Shown here: positions 1 to 7,491 of the stretch, in pieces
How the letters are laid out: the number at the start of each line of letters is the position of its first letter
Position numbering within the stretch: position 1 is the first letter of the stretch
Assembly (NCBI GenBank): GCA_946481105.1
Contig: CAMLMM010000043.1
Location: 1 to 17,437 of the forward strand
Direction of reading: 5' to 3'
Source of the DNA: an uncultured Alphaproteobacteria bacterium
GTDB lineage: Bacteria; Pseudomonadota; Alphaproteobacteria; Micavibrionales; Micavibrionaceae
DNA length: 17,437 bases
Translations under genes and position numbers: made by a program
The notes under the pieces: model-generated
Told to the model about the DNA's origin: nothing
Databases searched by the model: none
The model's input: only the letters and a program-made list of their open reading frames with translations

Positions 1-1780
1 TAACGCTGCCGGAGATGCTCTCCGTCCCATCCGGCACGATATTCGTTTCGTCGATTTCGACTTTGGTGTTGGCAACAACCGGATTGGTATCCAGATCCGT
101 CACTTCAATGGACAGATCGGCATTGGCTGGATCGCCATCAAAATCAACAACGGTATAGGTAAAGACATCCGTCCCCAGCGCCGTATTGGAAGATGTATAG
201 GTATAGGAGCCATCGGCCTGGAGTACGAGCGTCCCGTACACGCCAGGCACGGTAACAGAACTGCCAGCAGGAACGGTATAACTGGTGCCATTCACAGTAA
301 CCTGCGTTACCTGACCTAATCCGTCATGACCAATATTGTCATTCGTCAGAACATTTCCGCTCACCGTAAGGGGCGCGGAACCAACCGTATTGCCATCATC
401 AACGGCAACCGGGCCATCATCGCGCACACTGATAGTGATGGTTGTCGTTGCCGTATCACCATCGGCATCGGTGACAGTCACACCAAAGCCAAGATTGATG
501 ACATCATCAGGGTTGGATGCGTCCGCATGATCAAGTACGCCAAGCTGGGTATAGGTGTAAGCCCCGGTAACCGGGTCAATCACCAGAGTAAAGATTGTGA
601 CGCCACCGGCCTTACCTGTGTAGGTATTCCCTGCCTGAACGACATCCACGGGAACACCATGCGAGGTCAGCGTACCGCCGGCCAGAGAACCGCCCGCCGT
701 AAAAGCTGGATTAAAACCATAAGAGCCTGGACCATCGGCACCAAAATCTGCCGTCACGGCACCATTAACGGCAATCGGGCCCAGATTGGTTTCATCAACA
801 ACCTTCCCATCCGCAGCCAGAGTAGGGGTGTTATCAATCACCGGCGTCCCGGCCAGACCGGGAATCATAGGAATAGTCGGAATGGTGGGCGCCACATAAT
901 TCAGGGCGGTTGGGTCAATCGGACCAATCGCGTTAACATTGCCAAAATTGGCCGGATCAATGGAGCTACCGAACCCAAAACCACCGGACGCATTCTGCGG
1001 GCCAGCAGCGTCTCCACCAGCCGCTGGTTCAATATTGGCCAGATTATTTGTGTTTGGTTGCGCTGTTTTAGCGTTCCGCGCAGCAGCATCGCCACCTGCC
1101 GCCGGTTCAATATTCGGCGCGGCCTCGCGCAGGCCGCTTTCAGGCGGAGCATCCGCCATGGCGAGTTCGGCGGAAGACGGGGTTTCAACCAGCTTGCAGG
1201 ACGCCAACAGCGCACCTGCGTCAATCGTGGCCCCGTCTTTGAGTGTCATGACGGGCGGCAGATCGGAATCCATAGAAGTATAGAAATTATTCATGACCAC
1301 AATGCCGCCATTCGGCAGGGTCAGCAACAGATTATGGCCTGACTGGGCGGCATTCACACCATCCAGACCAAAGCCCAGCTGGTATTCATGGCCCGGTTCA
1401 ATATTGACATGTTTCATTTCGCCGGGTTTCGGTTCACCCACGGCCACAACGCTGGAGTCGCCTTTGCCAAACTCAACCGGCGCGCTGGTGAGCTGGGAGC
1501 GCAGCTCATCCGGGTAAATCATCGTGCCGTCAGACAGTTGAATAAGCGTATCACGCCCGCAGGAATTAGCGGAATTGGCCAGTTCTTCAAAGTTGGCAAT
1601 GCCAAGCTTGGACCCGTCGCGGAAGGTTATCTCCAGCTCGTTACCGGCCGTGAGACGCATGGATGAAATCGAGTCCTGCGCGAAAGAGAGGGTGTTGACC
1701 TGACCTGGCTGGAGATGAAGCGGCACATCAAAAACTTTATTCGCGTTAACTGAATCTACCGCATTGATATCTTTGGGCAT
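1..1780 (-). CDS. Giant secreted repeat protein (cadherin-like / type I secretion adhesin), 5' part only
   Basis: The 593 N-terminal residues are visible; the frame stays open to the left edge, so most of the protein lies outside. The ATG at 1780 follows a strong ribosome binding site (GGGGGAGC, minus 1792-1785). There is no Sec signal peptide. Residues 1 to about 200 form a globular prefix that includes a 'DGS..I.NFEEL'-like stretch, as in the prefix regions of large biofilm adhesins. Residues about 200-300 are an Ala/Pro/Asn-rich linker carrying a duplicated NIEPAAGGDAA motif. From about residue 325 cadherin/Ig-like repeats begin: 'VVDETN' repeat starts, a GNVLTNDNIG element and Ca-binding-type acidic loops (DADGDT, DFDGDP). 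Proteins of this design are normally exported by a type I secretion system through a C-terminal signal and act in surface attachment. That role is inferred, since neither the C-terminus nor transporter genes are in the window. Confidence 0.85.
   Translation of the reverse strand, partial: MPKDINAVDSVNANKVFDVPLHLQPGQVNTLSFAQDSISSMRLTAGNELEITFRDGSKLGIANFEELANSANSCGRDTLIQLSDGTMIYPDELRSQLTSAPVEFGKGDSSVVAVGEPKPGEMKHVNIEPGHEYQLGFGLDGVNAAQSGHNLLLTLPNGGIVVMNNFYTSMDSDLPPVMTLKDGATIDAGALLASCKLVETPSSAELAMADAPPESGLREAAPNIEPAAGGDAAARNAKTAQPNTNNLANIEPAAGGDAAGPQNASGGFGFGSSIDPANFGNVNAIGPIDPTALNYVAPTIPTIPMIPGLAGTPVIDNTPTLAADGKVVDETNLGPIAVNGAVTADFGADGPGSYGFNPAFTAGGSLAGGTLTSHGVPVDVVQAGNTYTGKAGGVTIFTLVIDPVTGAYTYTQLGVLDHADASNPDDVINLGFGVTVTDADGDTATTTITISVRDDGPVAVDDGNTVGSAPLTVSGNVLTNDNIGHDGLGQVTQVTVNGTSYTVPAGSSVTVPGVYGTLVLQADGSYTYTSSNTALGTDVFTYTVVDFDGDPANADLSIEVTDLDTNPVVANTKVEIDETNIVPDGTESISGSV
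1005..1118 (-). repeat. Imperfect direct repeat encoding NIEPAAGGDAA twice
   Basis: Two similar 33-36-base units lie at about 1005-1040 and 1083-1118, with a 78-base offset (26 codons). Each encodes the peptide NIEPAAGGDAA inside the linker of the adhesin-like gene. Most differences between the copies are silent third-base changes, which points to an old in-frame duplication kept at the protein level. Confidence 0.7.
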
Positions 1781-2048
1781 GTTTGCTCCCCCATGACGAT
1801 TTGACTTTTGGCCCGCCTACGCAGTGTCGAGATAGCCCCTATCCCTGCGTGATACCTGAAAGTATGGTACCAAGACCCTAATTATTTCATAAAATAAGGG
1901 ATTTTTTATCCCATAACACACCCATGAGTCAACAATTATGTTAAGTTTTTCTCTATGGACTTAGAGAGATTGTATTTTTTTCTGCAAATTCAGTCAATTA
2001 ATATATCTGGGGAACAAATCTCGAAACTCCATAATATGTTCCATAAAG
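1781..2048. other. AT-rich intergenic region upstream of the adhesin-like gene
   Basis: These 268 bases between the gabD-like stop and the adhesin start hold no convincing gene. On the minus strand they carry a sigma-70-like promoter (1969-1997), a weaker TTGACT (1932-1927) with a TAAAAA 18 bases downstream, and a leader of about 180 bases. Small inverted repeats are present: TCTCTA/TAGAGA at 1950-1967, GGGAT/ATCCC around 1898-1912, and GGAACA/TGTTCC at 2011-2042. The last sits just past the gabD stop but has no T-run, so it is at best a weak terminator. Confidence 0.6.
1969..1997 (-). promoter_or_regulatory. Sigma-70-like promoter for the adhesin-like gene
   Basis: Read on the minus strand, TTGACT (1997-1992) is followed by a 17-base spacer and TACAAT (1974-1969). 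Each hexamer matches the consensus at 5 of 6 positions and the spacing is optimal. Transcription would start near 1962, inside the 6-6-6 inverted repeat at 1950-1967, leaving an untranslated leader of about 180 bases before the ATG at 1780. Confidence 0.55.
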
Positions 2049-3494
2049 CTAAATACCACGCAGAATATATTTGATATCTTGAAAGGGTGCTAGGCAGTCT
2101 GGCCCCCCTTCGCGTCCATAGCCCGAACTTTTTCGCCCGCCGAACGGGATAGAGGCATGGGCTAAAATGGGTTCATTTATTCCCACCATGCCATAGTCCA
2201 GTGCCCTGCCCACTCTATCCGCCTGAGCGGGGTCTTGTGTATAGAGATAGGCGGCCAGACCGTATTCCGTATCATTGGCAAGGGATATCGACTCAGCCTC
2301 ATCCTTGAAAGGGCAGAGAGACGCAACAGGGCCGAAAATCTCTTCTTTGTGCAGGAGATGAGTGGGCGAAAGCCCCGTGACAATGCTTGGCTCATAAAAC
2401 AAGCGGCCTTTATCGGATGGCTTCCCACCACAGGCCACCCCAGCGCCAGCCATGCGGGCTTTATCCACCCATCCACCAATTTTTGCCAGCGCCGCCTCAT
2501 TGATCAAAGGGCCCACCTGAACCCCAGGATCTGCGCCATTGCCCAGACGCAAGCCGGACACTTTAGCGGCAAAAACCGGAACAAACTCATCCCATATGGA
2601 TTGCTGCACAAATATCCTATTCGCGCAAATGCATGTTTGCCCGGCATTGCGGAATTTGCTGGCTATCAACCCATCGGCAGCGCGGCCTAAATCCGCCGAT
2701 TCATAGATAAGAAACGGGGCGTTTCCACCCAACTCCAGTGTAATTCGTTTAACGCCATCGGCGGCATAACCTGCCAGAATTTTGCCGGTGGCTGTGGAAC
2801 CGGTAAACGATATTTTACGGACCAGGGGATGGGTGCATAATATTTGACCGACGGGCGCAGCATTTTCACGCGAGCAAGGTACGACGTTAAATACCCCTGG
2901 CGGAAGACCAGCCTGTTCTGCCAGAGCTGCCAGCGTCAGCGCACACAAGGGCGTGTCTTCAGCTGGTTTTAATACCATTGTGCAACCAGCCGCCAAAGCA
3001 GGCGAAACTTTCCGGGTAATCATGCCTACCGGGAAATTCCACGGCGTAATGGCAACGCACACCCCAACGGCTTCTTTCAAAATCTGAACGCCTGTGCCGG
3101 CTTTAAATGGCTCAAGCAAATACCCTTTATCTTCGCGGGCGGCCTGCGCCGACCATCTGATCGATTCAACGCCCCCCTGAATTTCCCCTCTGGCTTCCGC
3201 CAGCGGCTTGCCTTGCTCTGACGTCATAAGCGCGGCCAGATCATCCAGGTTCTGCTGCAGCAAATCTGCCCAGCGCAAGAGGATAGCGGCCCGTTCGGAC
3301 GCCAGCAGCGAACGCCAGTTTTCAAAAGATTGGTGGGCCGCTTGAACTGCGGCCCGGGCCATGTCGGCTGTCGTATCGGCAACTTCAGTGATTATTTCGT
3401 GGGTTGCCGGATTTGTAACAGGAAATCTTGACGGGGAATGCTGCCACACCCCGTCAATAAAAGCATCGTTCTTAAGTAGATGACTTTTTCTCAT
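2049..3494 (-). CDS. gabD: NAD(P)-dependent succinate-semialdehyde dehydrogenase (GabD-type aldehyde dehydrogenase)
   Basis: This 481-residue aldehyde dehydrogenase matches the usual GabD length. It should oxidise succinate semialdehyde to succinate in the cytoplasm, the last step of GABA breakdown. Landmarks visible: PWNFP at 151-155, the cofactor-binding lysine in LKPAED (K176), FTGST 230-234, the catalytic glutamate in ELGGNAP (E254) and the catalytic cysteine C288 in GQTCICANR. The second cysteine two residues later (C290) and the ANR that follows are typical of succinate-semialdehyde dehydrogenases. The ATG at 3494 gives an N-terminus that lines up with family members. It overlaps the end of the upstream terC-like gene by 23 bases, so the two are probably cotranscribed. 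No gabT or GABA transporter is nearby; other semialdehydes, such as glutarate semialdehyde, remain possible substrates. Confidence 0.9.
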   Translation of the reverse strand: MRKSHLLKNDAFIDGVWQHSPSRFPVTNPATHEIITEVADTTADMARAAVQAAHQSFENWRSLLASERAAILLRWADLLQQNLDDLAALMTSEQGKPLAEARGEIQGGVESIRWSAQAAREDKGYLLEPFKAGTGVQILKEAVGVCVAITPWNFPVGMITRKVSPALAAGCTMVLKPAEDTPLCALTLAALAEQAGLPPGVFNVVPCSRENAAPVGQILCTHPLVRKISFTGSTATGKILAGYAADGVKRITLELGGNAPFLIYESADLGRAADGLIASKFRNAGQTCICANRIFVQQSIWDEFVPVFAAKVSGLRLGNGADPGVQVGPLINEAALAKIGGWVDKARMAGAGVACGGKPSDKGRLFYEPSIVTGLSPTHLLHKEEIFGPVASLCPFKDEAESISLANDTEYGLAAYLYTQDPAQADRVGRALDYGMVGINEPILAHASIPFGGRKSSGYGREGGPDCLAPFQDIKYILRGI

Positions 3495-4215
3495 GTTCCA
3501 AAGCCGCTTTATGGCGACGGCGGATCATCATATTAATTCCTTCGACTGCGAAGGAGAACGCCATCGCGAAATAGAGGTAGCCTTTCGGAATTTCCTGATG
3601 CATGCCTTCGCCGACCAGCGCCATACCAATCAGGATCATATAGGAAAGGGCCAGAACCTTTAACGTAGGGTGGCGGGCGATAAAGTCAGATATGGCATTC
3701 ACCGCGGCCAGCATAAACAGGACGGATACGATAATTGCCGCAATCATGATTTCGACATGTTCGGCCACGCCAATGGCGGTCAGCACGCTGTCAAACGAGA
3801 ACACCACGTCCATGACGACGATTTGCGCAACTACCATGCCGAAGGCGGCATACGTGATATGCCCATGACCAACCTCGGCGGCATCTTCAATCTTGTGATG
3901 AATTTCCAATGTGCCTTTACCGATCAGGAATAACCCGCCGATGATAAGTACGATATCGCGTATCGAAACATCCTGGGCGGCAATGGTAAATAATGGGTCA
4001 GTCAACCGCGCCAGAATGAAGATCAGGCTAAGCAGCATAATACGCGTTACCAGCGCAAAGATAAGCCCCAGCTTGCGCGCCAGGGGGCGGCGGTGGGGGG
4101 GCAGTTTATCCGAGAGGATGGAAATAAGGATAAGATTATCAAAACCGAGAATGACTTCCAGTGCGCACAGCGTGAAGAAGCTCAGCCAGACAGCCGGATC
4201 AAGCAGTAATTCCAT
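3472..4215 (-). CDS. TerC-family integral membrane protein
   Basis: A 247-residue polytopic membrane protein with about seven hydrophobic segments. The family hallmarks are visible: LGFDNLILI at about 23-31 and MDVVFSFDSV at about 135-144, the acidic intramembrane motifs thought to bind metal ions, plus LSYMILIGMALVGEG at about 190-204. TerC/YkoY/Alx-type proteins are linked to manganese efflux, metal loading of exported proteins and tellurite resistance; which applies here cannot be read from sequence. No other ter genes are nearby, so a tellurite operon is unlikely. The C-terminus is a short charged tail. The gene is separated from upstream paralogue A by an intrinsic terminator and probably has its own promoter, although only about 24 bases lie between terminator and start. 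It shares a transcript with the overlapping gabD-like gene. Confidence 0.88.
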   Translation of the reverse strand: MELLLDPAVWLSFFTLCALEVILGFDNLILISILSDKLPPHRRPLARKLGLIFALVTRIMLLSLIFILARLTDPLFTIAAQDVSIRDIVLIIGGLFLIGKGTLEIHHKIEDAAEVGHGHITYAAFGMVVAQIVVMDVVFSFDSVLTAIGVAEHVEIMIAAIIVSVLFMLAAVNAISDFIARHPTLKVLALSYMILIGMALVGEGMHQEIPKGYLYFAMAFSFAVEGINMMIRRRHKAALEHEKKSST

Positions 4216-4238
4216 TATGTATTTTCCCTTTGCGTGTC

Positions 4239-4270
4239 AAAAAAACCGCCCTATTAGAATCTATGGGCAG
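4239..4270 (-). terminator. Intrinsic terminator after paralogue A
   Basis: Read on the minus strand, a 6-base-pair stem (CTGCCC, 4270-4265, with GGGCGG, 4251-4246, including one G-T pair) encloses a 13-base loop that can itself pair (TAGA/TCTA). A run of seven T follows at 4245-4239. It lies 17 bases beyond the stop codon at 4287, as expected for a Rho-independent terminator of the gene at 4287-5324. Confidence 0.75.
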
Positions 4271-4286
4271 GCTTCTGTCAAAGTAT

Positions 4287-5324
4287 TTAGGCGCGCGTGT
4301 CCAAACGGCAATGGGGAAAAATCTTTTCCTGAAGCTTTGTGTCGTGAAAAATCAAGGGGGTTGATTGCAGCTGGTCGCTATCGGCAACAATCTGCCGCAC
4401 ATGGTTTTCCAGCAGGGGATCATAAATATGGCGGTAATTCTCGCCATATACGAGTGTCCGTGCAAGCGGGGCCAGATATGATCCGCCTTCGGGCAACCGG
4501 CCTATTGTCAGAACATCCTGAGGGGTAAGGATATTGGTTCCGGCTACTGACTCATAACCGTTTAGACGCTTATCCATTTCGGCGAGCGTTGCGGCATCGA
4601 CTCCGGACAAGGTTGTTTCTGACAGTAAATATAGCTGAAACGCTGGCAATAATGCCTGATGCAGGCGGATATCCGCCTCCTCTTCCGCCCACAGAGCAGC
4701 CACAAGCGTTGGCATGTCGGTCATGTCATGGGCAATAACCTGCCGCCATAAGGCCCCGTCATCGACCTCATGTAATTCCCATGCCATACGCAGCATAACG
4801 ACGTCCTGATCGGCACGGCGCAGGCGTTCCAGTAAAATCTGGTCGTCGATGGTCAGGTCGAATCGGGACCGTATATTATTCATGTCCTGCCAGATTAAAC
4901 GCAGGCCCCGCGCCAGGTTGAGCAGAAATTCATGCTGATAGGCCGGGGTCCGGCTCAGTATTTTTAAAGAGGGGGTTCCGCGCGGAAGAATGAGGATACG
5001 CAATTGACTGTCAATTTGCGGTTCGCCGGATTCAATGTCGTCGACCTCCAGCGCCCAGTCTTCAAAACGCGCATCAAAAGCCAGGCTTCGCCCCAGGCTG
5101 GTTTGCAGCAGATGCGACAATCCCCATATAAGTATATCCTCATCACAGATAAAATGCGCTGGGGTAATCTGGTCATATTCTTCATCCTGCAGGGCGACAA
5201 GATGCAGCAAATCCGCGAGCGAATAGGCATCCGGATCGTCCATGAATTCAAGGCAGGAATTTCCGCCGTCTTCCAAGTCCTCAAAACGGGAATCATCGTT
5301 AATTTCAAACGTAAAGTTATTCAT
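4287..5324 (-). CDS. Uncharacterised protein, DUF6782-like, putative degenerate metallopeptidase (paralogue A)
   Basis: A 345-residue, strongly acidic, soluble-looking protein with no signal peptide or membrane segment. It shares an ordered set of motifs with the protein at 14473-15717: LR.IWQ (about 141-146), a RRADQD/RAQNAD segment followed by MAWEL (about 180-184), YLLSE (about 232-236), an NGY near 255-257, and LPEGGSY (about 277-283). From memory this resembles the DUF6782 family, annotated as putative metallopeptidases. The place where an HExxH-type motif would be expected reads ARGLRLIWQ, lacking both histidines and the glutamate, so catalysis looks lost. The ATG at 5324 was preferred; the frame extends upstream to a TTG at 5423, but those 33 residues are unlike the acidic body. 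Neither candidate has a strong ribosome binding site. Function unknown; monocistronic, ending at the terminator 4239-4270. Confidence 0.75.
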   Translation of the reverse strand: MNNFTFEINDDSRFEDLEDGGNSCLEFMDDPDAYSLADLLHLVALQDEEYDQITPAHFICDEDILIWGLSHLLQTSLGRSLAFDARFEDWALEVDDIESGEPQIDSQLRILILPRGTPSLKILSRTPAYQHEFLLNLARGLRLIWQDMNNIRSRFDLTIDDQILLERLRRADQDVVMLRMAWELHEVDDGALWRQVIAHDMTDMPTLVAALWAEEEADIRLHQALLPAFQLYLLSETTLSGVDAATLAEMDKRLNGYESVAGTNILTPQDVLTIGRLPEGGSYLAPLARTLVYGENYRHIYDPLLENHVRQIVADSDQLQSTPLIFHDTKLQEKIFPHCRLDTRA

Positions 5325-5478
5325 GGTTACCAAGATAAGGGCCGGAGGAGCCAAAGAGATTTTTATTAGAGACGGGCAAAAGGAACGAATCGCGCCGCCA
5401 CACACAATATCAATATCCGGCAAATTGGTTAAAACTTAATTGAGGGTATTTTCGTAACTTATCTGCAAAAACCCCGGA
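5325..5478. other. Intergenic region upstream of paralogue A
   Basis: These 154 bases separate the stop of the 5479-6066 gene from the chosen ATG of paralogue A. The part nearest the upstream gene is AT-rich and likely holds the paralogue A promoter, but no hexamer pair stood out well enough to call. If translation really begins at the TTG at 5423, about 100 of these bases are coding. Confidence 0.4.
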
Positions 5479-6066
5479 TTACCGCCGCGCCAAGTGGATA
5501 GCCTGGGAAATACTTTCCAGAAAAGTCATATTTCTTTGCAGGGACAAAACCGTAACGCCGGATTTTTCCAGGGCGGCCAAATCCTCTATATATCCTCGTA
5601 TTTGCTGAAGCTCCTCATCTTTAAAATCCGCCGATAGGCTGACAGAGGCGGAGGATACGGGTATTTCTGGACGCGGGGTGACTGCTTCACCTGTCACATT
5701 GGCGTCGTGCACCATTTTTCCCGTTGTCTGATAGGCTTTCGCGGCGCGGCTCGCAGAAGGATCATAATGGGCAGGGGTAGGGACAGCGGAATGGGGCGGG
5801 AACGAAACAGGCCTGTCTTGTGAAACAGGCTCCGGCATAGCGGCGGCGGGCGAAATACCCAGTAATTCCTGCAAAAAATTCCTCAAAGCTTCAGTCGACA
5901 CCTCGGTTGTGTCTTCCCATGGGATATTTTGATGGGCGTTTTCATCATTTTCGCGCTTGTTGCGCTCATTGATGGTGCTTTCATCCCGGCGTATATCCAT
6001 CTTGGCATGAATATTTTCTGCATGTCTCGCCACAATTTTTATGAGAGGGTCGAGACGTGATAGCAT
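5479..6066 (-). CDS. Hypothetical protein, translationally coupled to the secreted protein upstream
   Basis: A 195-residue protein of no family I recognise. The ATG at 6066 overlaps the TGA of the upstream gene as TGATG and has an AGAGG ribosome binding site six bases ahead, so I chose it over an in-frame start at 6168 that would overlap the upstream gene by about 100 bases. The N-terminal third (about 1-60) is polar and rich in R, E and N. The middle (about 75-130) is rich in Pro, Ala and Ser and looks disordered. The C-terminal quarter (about 145-195) is probably helical, with DEELQQIRGYIEDLAALE followed by a hydrophobic/basic tail. No signal peptide or membrane segment is seen. Coupling suggests it is made together with, and perhaps works with, the secreted protein encoded upstream. 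Confidence 0.7.
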   Translation of the reverse strand: MLSRLDPLIKIVARHAENIHAKMDIRRDESTINERNKRENDENAHQNIPWEDTTEVSTEALRNFLQELLGISPAAAMPEPVSQDRPVSFPPHSAVPTPAHYDPSASRAAKAYQTTGKMVHDANVTGEAVTPRPEIPVSSASVSLSADFKDEELQQIRGYIEDLAALEKSGVTVLSLQRNMTFLESISQAIHLARR

Positions 6067-6851
6067 CACCGGCCTCTGCTTGTGATTGGCTTGAGTGACA
6101 AGGTGGAAGTCGGGGGCGCGGCCAGCGGGGAGTCCTTTTTCACGGACACCATGCTCTCCCAACCCCATATCTGCTCCCCTTTGTTGTTAAGAAGAGCGAT
6201 AACGGCGATTTTGGTCAATAATGGGTATTGTAATTTACCATCGAGCTTCAAGGGGTTTTTTGCATCGGCCTGCAGCGGGATAAGGTCAAGGAACAAGGTT
6301 ACCTCTCCCGTAATATCCAGCTTCGCTGCGAACAGCGTCGTTTCATCAGCTCCCAGCCCAAATTGCTGAAACATTTCTATATCGTTAACCAGGAGGGCAA
6401 TCGGATATTTGGCGTAATAAAAAGGAAAATAAACCATGCCATCGCCAGGAAATCTGAGCGTCACGTCGGATGTGCCATCCTCGCGCCGCTGGAAATCCGC
6501 CTTAACGCCCATGCGGAGCGTCAGGCGGTTTGTTTTGGGGTTAAGGGCCAGATATTTCGCCTGCAAGTTCGCTTTTTCTGTTTTCAGAAATGTTTCCTTG
6601 GCCAGGTCCGGTTTCTTTTTATACGCCGCCGACGATTTGACCAGTTCATCAAAATCAGGTTGCACCCCGGCCAGACTCAGAAAAGTGAGCCCAATATCAT
6701 GGGTGCTGGAGGGCAATTGCGACAGTTTTGCACGATCCAGCAAAACCTGAGCCGATGCCGGTGCCACGGTGAAAAAAATCACCAGCATAAACGCGATGGT
6801 CGCTACTGAAATTACCTGCCCCCGGAAAAAACGGAAAAGACCGCTATGCAT
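6066..6851 (-). CDS. Secreted or periplasmic protein of unknown function
   Basis: 261 residues with a clear Sec-type signal peptide: a basic start (R7, R10), a hydrophobic core at about 13-30 and a likely cleavage after ASA (about residue 35). The mature part alternates polar and hydrophobic residues like a beta-rich domain, including LTLRMGVKADFQRRE (about 110-124) and VTLRFPGDGMVYFPFYYAKY (about 130-149), and ends in a Pro/Ser/Thr-rich tail. I do not recognise the family. The gene is divergent from the Smr gene across only 49 bases and is the first of a two-gene unit, its TGA overlapping the next ATG as TGATG. The ATG at 6851 has a modest AAGG nine bases upstream. Location in the periplasm or outer envelope is inferred from the signal peptide. 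Confidence 0.78.
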   Translation of the reverse strand: MHSGLFRFFRGQVISVATIAFMLVIFFTVAPASAQVLLDRAKLSQLPSSTHDIGLTFLSLAGVQPDFDELVKSSAAYKKKPDLAKETFLKTEKANLQAKYLALNPKTNRLTLRMGVKADFQRREDGTSDVTLRFPGDGMVYFPFYYAKYPIALLVNDIEMFQQFGLGADETTLFAAKLDITGEVTLFLDLIPLQADAKNPLKLDGKLQYPLLTKIAVIALLNNKGEQIWGWESMVSVKKDSPLAAPPTSTLSLKPITSRGR

Positions 6852-6900
6852 GGATTAGAACCTTTTTGATTTCAGATTGTGATGTTATCCTGCCCCCATT
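6852..6900. promoter_or_regulatory. Short divergent intergenic region
   Basis: Only 49 bases separate the starts of the secreted-protein gene (minus) and the Smr gene (plus), so both promoters must be here or inside the neighbouring coding sequence. No confident -35/-10 pair was found. The Smr gene has no clear Shine-Dalgarno sequence: pyrimidine-rich CCTGCCCCCATT precedes its ATG. Confidence 0.35.
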
Positions 6901-7482
6901 ATGCCAGAAAAAAAAGGAAAAAAGACTAATAAAATTAAGGTAGTTGACGGGAATGATCTTGATTTATGGAATAGTTCTACCCGAGATGTAAAACCTTTGC
7001 GGGTAAAAACACCCCGCAGGGAAATTCCTGCTGAAATCCCGGCAACACCTGCAAAAAAACAAAAGCTGCCTCCGGAAATTTCGGTTAGGGAATCCGGATT
7101 GAAAGCCACCGTTCTGCCAGAGCCGCAGTCGGTTTCAGGCCGGCAGATGTCGGCGCAGCAAAAAAGGAAATTAACACGGGGGGAATTGTCGATCGACGGG
7201 CGGCTGGATCTGCATGGCATGACCCGGGAAACGGCCCAAAAGCGCCTGATTGGTTTTATAGCTGCACAATATAAAAAGCAGCATCGCTGCCTGCTGGTCA
7301 TTACCGGCAAAGGGCCGAAGGATCAGGAAACCGGAAAAGGGCAAGGTGTCCTGCGTAAGGAACTGCCGTTCTGGCTTGAGTCACCAGCAATAGCGCCCTG
7401 CATTCTGGCCGTCACGCCGGCCGCGCCCATGCATGGCGGGACGGGCGCGTTTTACATTTACCTGCGCCGCAATTCCGGCTAA
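6901..7482 (+). CDS. Smr-domain protein (MutS2 C-terminal-like putative nuclease)
   Basis: 193 residues. The N-terminal half (about 1-95) is lysine/proline-rich and probably disordered. The C-terminal half is a classic Smr domain: LDLHG at 102-106, TGKG at 135-138, and HGGTGAFYIYLRR at 178-190. Stand-alone Smr proteins are nucleic-acid-binding endonucleases; roles in DNA repair and in cleaving stalled mRNAs have been shown for various members. In many alphaproteobacteria such a gene sits near timA and secB; here it instead heads the rarA cluster, nine bases before rarA, so the two are probably cotranscribed. The ATG at 6901 has no clear Shine-Dalgarno. The exact substrate cannot be told. Confidence 0.88.
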   Translation: MPEKKGKKTNKIKVVDGNDLDLWNSSTRDVKPLRVKTPRREIPAEIPATPAKKQKLPPEISVRESGLKATVLPEPQSVSGRQMSAQQKRKLTRGELSIDGRLDLHGMTRETAQKRLIGFIAAQYKKQHRCLLVITGKGPKDQETGKGQGVLRKELPFWLESPAIAPCILAVTPAAPMHGGTGAFYIYLRRNSG

Positions 7483-7491
7483 TCTTGCCCC

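Noticed and set aside
326..1342. A 338-codon open frame on the plus strand opposite the adhesin-like gene
   Set aside because: Its translation is rich in Arg, Gly, Ile and Asn with no domain logic, while the minus-strand frame gives a clear repeat protein with a good ribosome binding site. It is an antisense shadow.
2011..2042. Terminator after the gabD-like gene
   Set aside because: GGAACA/TGTTCC has a 20-base loop and no T-run, so it was kept only as an inverted repeat in the intergenic description.
3472..4215. A tellurite-resistance operon around the TerC-family gene
   Set aside because: No other ter genes are nearby; the neighbours are metabolic or unknown, and TerC-family proteins are widespread outside tellurite resistance.
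5325..5423. N-terminal extension of paralogue A from a TTG at 5423
   Set aside because: The extra 33 residues are of different character from the acidic body and the start is a rare TTG without a clear ribosome binding site. It remains possible, since the ATG at 5324 also lacks a strong site.
6067..6168. Longer form of the 5479-6066 protein starting at 6168
   Set aside because: It would overlap the upstream gene by about 100 bases; the ATG at 6066 is coupled to the upstream stop and has AGAGG in front.
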